A stretch of 14,490 nucleotides of DNA from positions 1 to 14,490 of the forward strand of contig JAUXBQ010000042.1 in assembly GCA_030619365.1 (NCBI GenBank), in the 5' to 3' direction. The stretch's first letter is position 1. Every line of letters starts with the position of its first letter. Positions 1 through 5,750 of this stretch are shown in pieces. The notes below the pieces were generated by a model. That model saw only the letters and a list, made by a program, of their open reading frames with translations, had not been told where the DNA came from and made no database searches. The stretch comes from a candidate division FCPU426 bacterium. GTDB lineage: Bacteria; Oederibacteriota; JAAXVQ01; JAUVAV01. The translations under genes were made by a program, and so were the position numbers.

Positions 1-1
1 T

Positions 2-418
2 CAGTTCGTGACCTTGGCCAAGGACCGGAAAATCCGGGTTATCCCGCTGCCGGTGTCCGGGCCGTTTCACTCCCGCTTCATGCAACCCGCGGCGGACCAG
101 CTGGCCGCCGAGTTCGCGCAAACGGACTTCAAACCGGCCCGTTTTCCCGTGATTTGCAATGTCAGCGCCGAACCTCTGACCGATCCCGGCGCGATCCGGG
201 AAGCGCTGGTTAAGCAGGTAACCGGGTCCGTGCGCTGGGAAACCTCCATGCGCCGCATGCAGGGCCTGGGAGTGACCCGATTGCTTGAAATCGGCCCGGG
301 CCAGGTTTTAAAGGGTTTGCAGAAAAAAATCGATCCGTCTCTTGCGGTGGACTCGGTTTATACGCCGGCCGAGATTGACCAGGCGGCCGCGGAATTGTCC
401 CGCATCAACGCGGCCTGA
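2..418 (+). CDS. fabD: Malonyl-CoA:ACP transacylase, C-terminal part (5' truncated by window edge)
   Basis: FabD moves the malonyl group from CoA to acyl carrier protein in the cytoplasm and so supplies the extender unit of type II fatty acid synthesis. Only the last 138 residues lie in the window; the open frame runs back to base 2, so the internal GTG/TTG/ATG codons near the edge are not the start. Visible are VSGPFHSRFM, whose histidine matches the catalytic His of FabD (the GHSxG serine is upstream of the window), and the C-terminal LLEIGPGQVLKGL typical of the acyltransferase fold. fabG begins 26 bp after the stop, consistent with a fab operon. The identification is secure from these motifs and the fabG-acpP-fabF neighbours. 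Confidence 0.93.
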   Translation, partial: QFVTLAKDRKIRVIPLPVSGPFHSRFMQPAADQLAAEFAQTDFKPARFPVICNVSAEPLTDPGAIREALVKQVTGSVRWETSMRRMQGLGVTRLLEIGPGQVLKGLQKKIDPSLAVDSVYTPAEIDQAAAELSRINAA

Positions 419-444
419 TTTAATGTCAACCGGGGGAGTTTGAT

Positions 445-1191
445 ATGGACGCACAAGCCAAGGTAGGCCTGGTCACCGGCGGGGCGCAGGGAATTGGGCT
501 GGCAATCGCAGGGGAGCTGGCTTCCCGGGGCGTGGACCTGGCCCTGGCCGACGTTAATCTCGAAAAAGCTGAGATCGCGGCCCGGGAATTGGCCCAGGAC
601 ACCGGGCGACAGGTCATGGCCGTTAAAATGGACGTCTCCGCCTACGCCGAGGTTGAGGCGGGCGTTAAAAAAATCGTTGACAAATATGGCCGCATCGATA
701 TATTGATCAATAACGCCGGGGTCACCCGGGACGGTTTGATCATGCGTATGAGCGAATCGGACTGGGACCTGGTGCTGGCGATTAATTTGAAAGGCACGTT
801 TAATTGCATCAAGGCCGTGACCCGGCCCATGATGAAGCAGCGTTTTGGTCGCATCGTGAACGTGTCCTCCGTGGTCGGCCTGATGGGCAATGCCGGACAG
901 GCGAATTACTCGGCCAGCAAGGCGGGCGTGCTCGGATTGACCAAGACCGCCGCCAAGGAACTGGCGCCCCGCAACGTAACGGTGAACGCCGTGGCGCCGG
1001 GTTTTATCCAGACGCAAATGACCGAGGTTCTCTCTGAGGAAAACAAGGAGAACCTGAAAAAACTGATACCCTTGAGAGCGCTCGGTGCGCCCGAGGACGT
1101 GGCGCGGGCCGTGGCCTTTCTGGCCTCTGACGAAGCGTCCTATGTGACCGGACAAGTCCTGGCTGTGGACGGCGGGATGGTGATGCATTAG
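445..1191 (+). CDS. fabG: 3-oxoacyl-ACP reductase
   Basis: FabG reduces 3-oxoacyl-ACP to 3-hydroxyacyl-ACP, the first reduction of each fatty acid elongation round. The 248-residue length is normal for a classical short-chain dehydrogenase/reductase. The dinucleotide-binding TGGAQGIG starts at residue 11, NNAG is at 89-92, and the catalytic tetrad reads N114, S142, Y155 and K159 (YSASK). PGFIQTQMT follows as the substrate loop and the C-terminus ends in VTGQVLAVDGG, as in FabG. The ATG is preceded by GGGGGAG at 432-438. An aspartate (D36) sits at the end of the second beta strand, where classical SDRs with Asp often favour NAD(H), so cofactor preference may not be NADPH. It lies between fabD and acpP, the usual FAS II position. 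Confidence 0.95.
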   Translation: MDAQAKVGLVTGGAQGIGLAIAGELASRGVDLALADVNLEKAEIAARELAQDTGRQVMAVKMDVSAYAEVEAGVKKIVDKYGRIDILINNAGVTRDGLIMRMSESDWDLVLAINLKGTFNCIKAVTRPMMKQRFGRIVNVSSVVGLMGNAGQANYSASKAGVLGLTKTAAKELAPRNVTVNAVAPGFIQTQMTEVLSEENKENLKKLIPLRALGAPEDVARAVAFLASDEASYVTGQVLAVDGGMVMH

Positions 1192-1217
1192 GTTCCTACT
1201 TTTCTTTAAGCAATAAG

Positions 1218-1234
1218 GCGGCGGGAAGCGCCGC
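1218..1234 (+). other. Small GC-rich stem-loop in fabG-acpP gap
   Basis: GCGGCG and CGCCGC form a perfect 6-bp stem around a 5-nt loop (GGAAG). There is no following T-run, so it is not an intrinsic terminator. It could be an mRNA processing or stability hairpin upstream of acpP, but the function is unknown. Confidence 0.4.
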
Positions 1235-1270
1235 GCCAAAACGATATATTCGTTAAATTTTCTATAAATT

Positions 1271-1278
1271 AAGGAGGT
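1271..1278 (+). promoter_or_regulatory. Strong ribosome binding site deciding the acpP GTG start
   Basis: AAGGAGGT is a near-perfect anti-Shine-Dalgarno match 8 nt before the GTG at 1287. It supports GTG rather than a downstream ATG as the acpP start and fits the very high expression expected of ACP. Confidence 0.8.
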
Positions 1279-1286
1279 TACGGGAC

Positions 1287-1532
1287 GTGTCATTAGAAGC
1301 CAAAGTCAAAGAGATTATTGTTGATCAATTGGGTGTCAATGCCGATGAAGTGACGAATGAAGCCTCATTCATTGAAGACCTGGGCGCGGATTCGCTGGAT
1401 ACGGTGGAATTGGTGATGGCCTTGGAGGAAGAGTTCAATATGGAAATTCCCGATGAGGAAGCCGAAAAGATTAAAACCGTAACGAATGCCATCGATTTCA
1501 TTAAGTCGCACGCCAACGTCGCCCAGTCCTAA
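1287..1532 (+). CDS. acpP: Acyl carrier protein
   Basis: ACP carries the growing acyl chain on a 4'-phosphopantetheine arm. The protein has 81 residues, is very acidic, and has the attachment motif GADSLD with the modified serine at residue 36, followed by the helix II recognition sequence (LDTVELVMALEEEF). Length and charge match the family. Translation starts at GTG behind AAGGAGGT; no ATG at an equivalent N-terminal place exists. It follows fabG by 95 bp and precedes fabF, but the acpP-fabF gap is enlarged to 466 bp by repeats and contains an intrinsic terminator. acpP may therefore be transcribed in excess over fabF. That is inferred from the layout, not shown. Confidence 0.96.
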   Translation: MSLEAKVKEIIVDQLGVNADEVTNEASFIEDLGADSLDTVELVMALEEEFNMEIPDEEAEKIKTVTNAIDFIKSHANVAQS

Positions 1533-1617
1533 GCAGCGGACGATTATCGGTTTTACCTGCAACGCCGAAAGCCTCGGGCAGGCCCCGACGGGAACATTTG
1601 TTTTTGAATTTATACTT

Positions 1618-1690
1618 GTAGGGAACGGTCCCCCGACCTGAATAAGGTTGTCGAAGATGGGATTCCCTTCGGTCCGCGACCGTTCCCTAC
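1618..1690. repeat. Palindromic element with 13-bp perfect terminal inverted repeats
   Basis: GTAGGGAACGGTC (1618-1630) is exactly inverted at 1678-1690, enclosing 47 bp. The interior carries, at 1651-1674, a partial copy of the 42-bp module found tandemly just downstream and inside rnc: TCGAA plus GGGATTCCCTTCGGTC are shared with the complement of the rnc copy, separated by a small indel. The outer ends share GTAGGGAAC with the 28-bp palindrome at 10070-10097, suggesting one family. No protein is supported here. Confidence 0.75.
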
Positions 1691-1694
1691 GCCC

Positions 1695-1830
1695 GTTGGT
1701 CGCCCCAACCGGAGGGGAATATCGAGCGGGACTTCCGTTGGTCGCCCCAACCGGAGGGGAATATCGAGCGGGACTTCCGTTGGTCGCCCCAACCGGAGGG
1801 GAATATCGAGCGGGACTTCCGCTGGTCACC
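1695..1830. repeat. Three tandem copies of a 42-bp module plus partial fourth
   Basis: Units begin at 1695, 1737 and 1779 with GTTGGTCGCCCCAACC and have a strict 42-bp period; the first two are identical, and after the third the next unit begins as GCTGGTCACC and then diverges. Each unit contains GGTCGCCCCAACC and GGAGGGGAATATCGAGCGGG. Because 42 is divisible by three and the unit lacks stops in several frames, long spurious open frames cross it on both strands (for example a 14-residue repeat on each strand). I regard it as non-coding. The inverted relative inside rnc (3349-3396) is the only other copy seen in the window. Confidence 0.9.
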
Positions 1831-1853
1831 TGCGGAATGAGCGTGCAACGCGA

Positions 1854-1902
1854 GTTTGTTTGGTGGTGCCCCGGGCGAAGCCCGGGGCACCACCAAACAA
1901 AC
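1854..1902. repeat. Perfect 23-bp stem-loop with GAA loop
   Basis: The arms 1854-1876 and 1880-1902 are exact reverse complements over 23 bp, separated by only GAA. The stem runs from GTTTGTTTGG to CCCCGGGC. No T-run follows (AGAATAAA), so it is not a standard terminator by itself. Perfect complementarity of this length suggests a recently arrived foldback element or strong selection; in RNA it would also be an RNase III-like double-stranded target. Confidence 0.85.
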
Positions 1903-1921
1903 AGAATAAAGCCGGGAGAAG

Positions 1922-1958
1922 TTCCCCCATTCGCTTCCTGGCGAGCGGGGGAATTTTT
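1922..1958 (+). terminator. Intrinsic terminator between acpP and fabF
   Basis: TTCCCCCATTCGC (1922-1934) pairs with GCGAGCGGGGGAA (1941-1953) with one mismatch and one wobble around a 6-nt loop, followed directly by TTTTT (1954-1958). Orientation fits termination of transcripts coming from fabG/acpP. fabF begins 40 bp later, so it would depend on read-through or on a promoter I cannot identify convincingly. Confidence 0.75.
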
Positions 1959-1998
1959 ACGTTTTCTGAGTATAACTTGAGATAGATAGGGAGGGAGT

Positions 1999-3240
1999 AT
2001 GCCTAAGCGGGTCGTGGTAACCGGCCTCGGAGTAATCACCCCGGTGGGAAACGATGTCGAGACCTACTGGAAGAACCTGTTGGACGGAAAATCGGGGATT
2101 GGGCCGATCACGCATTTTGACGCTACGGGGTTTGATTCCCGGATCGCCGGGGAAGTGAGGGATTTTGATCCCTCCGCCGAAGTGGATCGCAAGGAAAGAA
2201 GGCGCCTGGATCTATTTGTCCAGTACGCCCTGGTGGCGGGTCGGGAGGCGATTCGACACGCCCGCCTGGACCTCGAAGCCCTGGACCGTGACCGGGCCGG
2301 CATCATCATCGGGTGCGGCATAGGCGGCATTGGCGTGGCCGAGGCGCAGAAGGAAGTTTTGATGTCCAAGGGCCCCGGCCGCGTTTCGCCCTTCCTGGTT
2401 CCCATGATGATTCCCAACATGGCCCCGGGCATCATGGCCATCAAATACGGGTTTCGCGGGCCGAATATCTCGGTGGTCACGGCCTGCGCCTCCGGAAACA
2501 ATGCGTTGGCGGACGCGGTGCGGCTGATCCAACGGGGAGACGCGGACCTTATGGTCGTCGGCGGTACCGAGTCCGCCGTAACCCCGCTGGCCGTTTCCGG
2601 ATTCTGTTCAGCCAAGGCGCTTTCCTGCCGCAATGATGATCCGCAGCACGCCAGCCGGCCCTTTGACCGGGACCGGGACGGTTTCGTGATGGCCGAAGGC
2701 GCCGGGGTGGCTGTGGTGGAATCCCTGGAGCACGCCCAGGCCCGCGGCGCCGCCATTCTGGCCGAACTGGCGGGTTACGGCATGTCCGACGATGCGTATC
2801 ACATGACCTCTCCCTTGCCGGACGGTTCGGGCGGCGCCCGTTCCATGGAACTGGCCATTCGGGACGCCGGTATGCAGCCGGTGGATATCGATTATATCAA
2901 CGCCCACGGCACTTCCACCCAGCAGGGCGACATTGGTGAAACCCTGGCCATCAAGCGCGTTTTCGGGGACCGCGCCCGCCAGGTTCCGATTTCCTCCACC
3001 AAGTCCATGATCGGGCACACGCTGGGAGCGGCCGGCGGCGTGGAATTCGTCGCCGTGGTGAAGTCGCTGATGGAACAGACCCTGCACCCCACGGCCAATC
3101 TGGTGAAGCCGGACCCGGAGTGCGACCTGGATTACATTACCGAGGGCCCGCGGAAAACCACCGTGAAGAACGTGCTCACCAATTCCTTTGGTTTTGGAGG
3201 GCACAACGTATCGCTGGTGGTGAAAAGCTTCGCAACGTAG
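1999..3240 (+). CDS. fabF: 3-oxoacyl-ACP synthase II
   Basis: FabF condenses malonyl-ACP with acyl-ACP, the elongation step of FAS II. The 413-residue protein has the full thiolase-fold active site: Cys163 in VVTACASGNNAL, His303 in NAHGTSTQQGD and His340 in STKSMIGHTLGAAG, with Lys335 before it. These numbers coincide with E. coli FabF, so the N-terminus is correct; MPKRVVVTGLGVITPVG is typical, and GGGAGGGAG lies just before the ATG. The C-terminal NSFGFGGHN motif is intact. It sits downstream of acpP across a repeat-filled gap with a terminator and upstream of rnc by 54 bp, the common bacterial order. Confidence 0.97.
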   Translation: MPKRVVVTGLGVITPVGNDVETYWKNLLDGKSGIGPITHFDATGFDSRIAGEVRDFDPSAEVDRKERRRLDLFVQYALVAGREAIRHARLDLEALDRDRAGIIIGCGIGGIGVAEAQKEVLMSKGPGRVSPFLVPMMIPNMAPGIMAIKYGFRGPNISVVTACASGNNALADAVRLIQRGDADLMVVGGTESAVTPLAVSGFCSAKALSCRNDDPQHASRPFDRDRDGFVMAEGAGVAVVESLEHAQARGAAILAELAGYGMSDDAYHMTSPLPDGSGGARSMELAIRDAGMQPVDIDYINAHGTSTQQGDIGETLAIKRVFGDRARQVPISSTKSMIGHTLGAAGGVEFVAVVKSLMEQTLHPTANLVKPDPECDLDYITEGPRKTTVKNVLTNSFGFGGHNVSLVVKSFAT

Positions 3241-3294
3241 CGCCACCCCGGTCCGCAGGCCCCAAACTCTCTCGCGGAACGCCGAGGAATAGGA

Positions 3295-4077
3295 ATGACG
3301 GAACCCCAGGAGTTTCAATCTGCGCTGGACCGGATTGCCCAAGAGATCGGGGCGACCGAAGGGAATCCCGTTCGATGTTCCCCTCCGGTTGGGGCGCGGC
3401 CCACGACCCGGGAGCTGCTCGCCCGCGCCTTTTACCACCGATCCTGGGTGAACGAGGAGCGAACGCGCGGGAAAGCCGACGCCGGGGAATCGAACGAGCG
3501 GCTGGAATTTGTTGGAGACGCGGTGCTCGGGTTTGTCATCGCCAAAGCGCTTTACCAGCGCTGGCCCGGCGCGGACGAGGGGCGCCTGTCCAAGGCCAAG
3601 GCGCGCTTGGTCTCCACGCCCGCCCTGGCGCGGTTCGCGCGCCGGCTTGAGCTCGGACCGGTCCTGCGGCTGGGACACGGTGAGGAATCCTCCGGCGGTC
3701 GGACGCGGCCTTCCTTGCTCGCGAACGCGCTGGAAGCCGTGATCGGCGCGATCGCGCTGGGAGAGGGCACGGACCAGGCGGAACAATTCACACTTTCCCT
3801 GTGGTCTCCGGAGATTGACGCCGCGGCCAGCGGCCAGGAGACCGCGGACTACAAATCGCTTTTGCAGGAACACGTTCAAAAGCAGGCGGGCGCGCTGCCG
3901 GAATACCGGGTGGAAAAGATCCTGGGCCCTGACCATAACCGTCAATACGAGGTTACGGTGTCCTGGCAGGATCGCGTTTTTGGCCGGGGACGGGGCCGAA
4001 GTAAAAAAGAGGCGGCCCAGGCGGCCGCGGCCCAGGCCTTTCAGAGTATCGAGAAAATCGTCGCCGAAGGGGGATGA
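3295..4077 (+). CDS. rnc: Ribonuclease III with a repeat-derived 14-residue insertion
   Basis: RNase III cleaves double-stranded RNA in rRNA and mRNA maturation. The 260-residue protein has the endonuclease signature NERLEFVGDAVLG at 67-79 (E71 and D75 match catalytic acids), a second acidic site ANALEA at 143-148 where E147 is present but the usual aspartate is N144, and a C-terminal dsRNA-binding domain at about 185-253 (DYKSLLQEHVQK to SKKEAAQAAA). Between IG (18-19) and RPTTRELL (35-42) lie about 14 extra residues. DNA 3349-3396 is an inverted copy of the 42-bp repeat found before fabF; removing 42 bp restores EIGARPTTRELLARAF, which aligns with the usual LGYRFKDxxLLxxAL. Frame and catalytic core are kept, so it is probably functional. 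Confidence 0.95.
   Translation: MTEPQEFQSALDRIAQEIGATEGNPVRCSPPVGARPTTRELLARAFYHRSWVNEERTRGKADAGESNERLEFVGDAVLGFVIAKALYQRWPGADEGRLSKAKARLVSTPALARFARRLELGPVLRLGHGEESSGGRTRPSLLANALEAVIGAIALGEGTDQAEQFTLSLWSPEIDAAASGQETADYKSLLQEHVQKQAGALPEYRVEKILGPDHNRQYEVTVSWQDRVFGRGRGRSKKEAAQAAAAQAFQSIEKIVAEGG
3349..3396 (-). repeat. 42-bp module copy inside the rnc coding region
   Basis: Bases 3351-3396 match the reverse complement of the fabF-upstream tandem unit at 40 of 46 positions by hand alignment, including TTCCCCTCCGGTTGGGGCG exactly. GGGGCG occurs at both ends (3349-3354 and 3391-3396), exactly 42 bp apart, so the added length equals one repeat period. In the rnc frame it reads ATEGNPVRCSPPVG; the equivalent frame of the intergenic array reads ATNGSPARYSPPVG. 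Whether GGGGCG is a target-site duplication or part of the repeat cannot be told from this sequence alone. Confidence 0.9.
4067..4074 (+). promoter_or_regulatory. Ribosome binding site fixing the acyl-CoA dehydrogenase start
   Basis: AAGGGGGA overlaps the end of rnc and lies 4 nt before the ATG at 4079. The same frame is open far upstream inside rnc, but family length and this site support 4079 as the true start. Confidence 0.65.
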
Positions 4078-4078
4078 A

Positions 4079-5239
4079 ATGAATTATTCTTTAACCGAAG
4101 AACAGCAGATGATCGTGGATACCTGTCGGGAGTTGGCGCGGGAAAAAATCAAGCCCGTGCGGGAAAAATACGATGAGGAAGGCATTTTTCCCTGGGATAT
4201 CGTTAAGGAGATGGCGGCTGCCGACCTGATGGGGTTGTTTATCCCCGAACAGTACGGGGGCCTGGGCGGGGGTATCCTGGAGCTCTGCCTGGCCGTGGAG
4301 GAGCTTTCCAAGGTCTGCGGCGGGATTTCCCTGGCCATGGCCTCCACCGCGCTCGGCACGTTTCCCATCCTCCTGTTCGGCAATGACGAGCAAAAGGCGA
4401 AATACCTGCCGGATATCGCCGCCGGGAAAAAGTTGGCGGCCTTTGGCCTGACTGAGGCCAATGCGGGTTCGGACGCGGGCAACATGCTGACCACGGCTGC
4501 GCGTGATGGAGACCACTACGTGCTCAACGGCACCAAGCAGTGGATTACCAACGGCGGCGAGGCCGAGATCTACACGGTGATCGCCATGACCAATAAGGTC
4601 AAGGGTACACGGGGCGCCACGGCTTTTATCGTGGAAAAGGGCACCAAGGGCTTCGAGTTCGGCAAAAAGGAGAACAAGATGGGGATCCGGGCCTCGGCCA
4701 CGCGTGAGCTGGTCTTCACCAATTGCCGGGTGCCCGCCAAAAACATTCTGTCCAAAGAGGGCATGGGTTTCATTGTGGCCGTGAACACGCTGAACAGTTC
4801 CCGGCCGGGCGTGGCGGCCCAAGCCCTGGGGATCGCGGCCGGCGCCCTGGACGCGGCTGTTCATTATTCGCGGCAGCGGGTGCAGTTCGGGCAGCCCATC
4901 AGCAGCATCCAGGCGGTCCAGCACATGCTGGCGAATATGGCCACCGAGGTGGAGGCGGCGCGGGCCCTGATCTATGTCGCGGCCCGGACCATTGACGGCG
5001 GGGCCAAGAGTTTTGCCAAGATCTCGGCCATGTGCAAATTGTTCGCTTCCGAGGTGGCCATGCGCGTGACCACGGAAGCGGTCCAGGTTTTTGGCGGCTA
5101 CGGGTACATGAAGGAATACCCCGTGGAAAAAATGATGCGCGATGCCAAGATCACCCAGATTTATGAAGGCACCAATCAGATTCAGCGGAACGAAATCGCC
5201 CTGCAGCTCATCAAAGAAGCGGCCAAGGCGAAAAAATAA
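4079..5239 (+). CDS. Acyl-CoA dehydrogenase (short-chain/butyryl-CoA type)
   Basis: This FAD enzyme interconverts acyl-CoA and trans-2-enoyl-CoA, passing electrons to an ETF. At 386 residues it has the usual family length. MNYSLTEEQQMIVDTCREL is a typical N-terminus. FGLTEANAGSDAGN (from residue 122) is the first family signature; VFGGYGYMKEYPVEKMMRD (337-355) and YEGTNQIQR (362-370) form the second. E363 sits at the catalytic-base position of short- and medium-chain enzymes. It starts 1 nt after the rnc stop, so it is translationally linked to rnc, and etfB and etfA follow, supporting electron transfer to EtfBA. Exact chain-length specificity cannot be read reliably; a butyryl-CoA dehydrogenase (bcd-like) is the best guess. 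Confidence 0.92.
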   Translation: MNYSLTEEQQMIVDTCRELAREKIKPVREKYDEEGIFPWDIVKEMAAADLMGLFIPEQYGGLGGGILELCLAVEELSKVCGGISLAMASTALGTFPILLFGNDEQKAKYLPDIAAGKKLAAFGLTEANAGSDAGNMLTTAARDGDHYVLNGTKQWITNGGEAEIYTVIAMTNKVKGTRGATAFIVEKGTKGFEFGKKENKMGIRASATRELVFTNCRVPAKNILSKEGMGFIVAVNTLNSSRPGVAAQALGIAAGALDAAVHYSRQRVQFGQPISSIQAVQHMLANMATEVEAARALIYVAARTIDGGAKSFAKISAMCKLFASEVAMRVTTEAVQVFGGYGYMKEYPVEKMMRDAKITQIYEGTNQIQRNEIALQLIKEAAKAKK

Positions 5240-5269
5240 AGAAGTCCACGAAATACACAAATAAAATTC

Positions 5270-5301
5270 GTCACCCCGGCATGTATTTAGCCGGGGTCCA
5301 G
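5270..5301 (-). repeat. Short hairpin repeat, copy 1
   Basis: The 32-nt unit has stem ACCCCGGC/GCCGGGGT, a 9-nt loop ATGTATTTA, and flanks GTC and CCAG. It is the reverse-orientation relative of copies at 5342 and 5673 and differs in two stem base pairs, both compensated. Confidence 0.8.
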
Positions 5302-5341
5302 TACGTTTTGGAATACCAGTTGTATGTAGGACCTGGATGTC

Positions 5342-5373
5342 CTGGATTCCGGCTAAGAGCATGCCGGAATGAC
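5342..5373 (+). repeat. Short hairpin repeat, copy 2
   Basis: CTGGATTCCGGC, a 9-nt loop and GCCGGAATGAC form an 8-bp stem (ATTCCGGC/GCCGGAAT). A 39-bp stretch, 5338-5376, is repeated at 5669-5707 with one substitution in the loop. Confidence 0.85.
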
Positions 5374-5401
5374 GATGTTCTATAAAGACGATCTTTTCAA
5401 T

Positions 5402-5504
5402 TTGTCAATGCGAGGAGCGTTTTTAGCGACGAAGCAAACTTCCGTAGGTATATCAAGGTCTTATGGGAGATTGCCGCGCTCCCTGCGGTCGCTCGCAATG
5501 ACAG
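5402..5504. mobile_element. Non-coding terminal-inverted-repeat element (MITE-like), copy A
   Basis: The ends TTGTCAATGCGAGGAGCG and GGTCGCTCGCAATGACAG are imperfect inverted repeats, and the interior has AGCGACGAAGCAA near the left and GGGAGATTGC near the right. The right half matches the element at 6622-6699 closely. It encodes no protein. Short elements with TGTCATTGCGAGGAGC ends are familiar to me from many bacterial genomes; whether they move here cannot be seen. Confidence 0.7.
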
Positions 5505-5534
5505 CATACGGGAACTCCACGTACCTACAATGTA

Positions 5535-5571
5535 CTGGATTCCGTCCCGGATTAAAACGTGCCGGGATGAC
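5535..5571 (+). repeat. Short hairpin repeat, copy 3 (variant)
   Basis: The copy starts CTGGATTCC and ends GCCGGGATGAC, with stem TCCCGG/CCGGGA. Relative to the 32-nt family it carries about 5 extra bases near the left arm. A half-unit, ATGCCGGAATGACAG, follows at 5575-5589. Confidence 0.65.
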
Positions 5572-5601
5572 GAAATGCCGGAATGACAGGATAGACTGAT
5601 T

Positions 5602-5633
5602 GTCATCCCCGAATGATCTTATCGGGGATCCAG
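5602..5633 (-). repeat. Short hairpin repeat, copy 4
   Basis: The 32-nt unit has stem ATCCCCGA/TCGGGGAT and loop ATGATCTTA, with flanks GTC and CCAG. Three stem pairs differ from copies 2 and 5 and all three are compensated, which supports selection or generation at the level of the hairpin. Confidence 0.8.
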
Positions 5634-5672
5634 GACGAATAAGACCGCTGCTGCATAATAGGCCTAAATGTC

Positions 5673-5704
5673 CTGGATTCCGGCTAAGGGCATGCCGGAA
5701 TGAC
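5673..5704 (+). repeat. Short hairpin repeat, copy 5
   Basis: Nearly identical to copy 2 (one loop change). It ends 46 bp before the etfB start, so etfB mRNA could carry this hairpin in its leader. Confidence 0.85.
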
Positions 5705-5737
5705 GATTAGTAGTGACGCAAAGACAACTTATTTTAT

Positions 5738-5744
5738 AAGGAGA
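5738..5744 (+). promoter_or_regulatory. Ribosome binding site fixing the etfB start
   Basis: AAGGAGA lies 6 nt before the ATG at 5751. An in-frame ATG at 5700 lies within the hairpin repeat and would add 17 residues unlike any ETF, so 5751 is chosen. Confidence 0.75.
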
Positions 5745-5750
5745 CACGGC

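Noticed and set aside
1572..1605. Possible terminator directly after acpP
   Set aside because: CCTCGGG can pair with CCCGA-GG only with a bulge, and the T-run starts too far from the stem; the site at 1922-1958 is much better.
1695..1830. Possible CRISPR array
   Set aside because: The 42-bp units are directly adjacent with no spacers, and no cas genes are present.
1971..1976. TATAAC as a -10 box for fabF
   Set aside because: No acceptable -35 hexamer lies at the right distance; the upstream bases are the terminator stem.
1648..1980. Plus-strand open frame of 110 codons in the acpP-fabF gap
   Set aside because: It consists of the tandem module, the perfect hairpin and the terminator; it has no convincing ribosome site and no protein-like character outside the repeat.
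1365..2039. Long minus-strand open frame of 224 codons across acpP and the repeats
   Set aside because: It is antisense to acpP, contains the 42-bp repeat as SPPVGATNG-type tandem residues, and shows no domain or ribosome site; the length comes from the stop-free repeat.
3815..4078. N-terminal extension of the acyl-CoA dehydrogenase inside rnc
   Set aside because: The extra 88 residues are the out-of-frame reading of the RNase III dsRNA-binding domain; the family N-terminus begins at 4079.
5700..5750. Alternative upstream ATG for etfB
   Set aside because: It lies in a hairpin repeat and gives residues unrelated to EtfB; AAGGAGA supports 5751.
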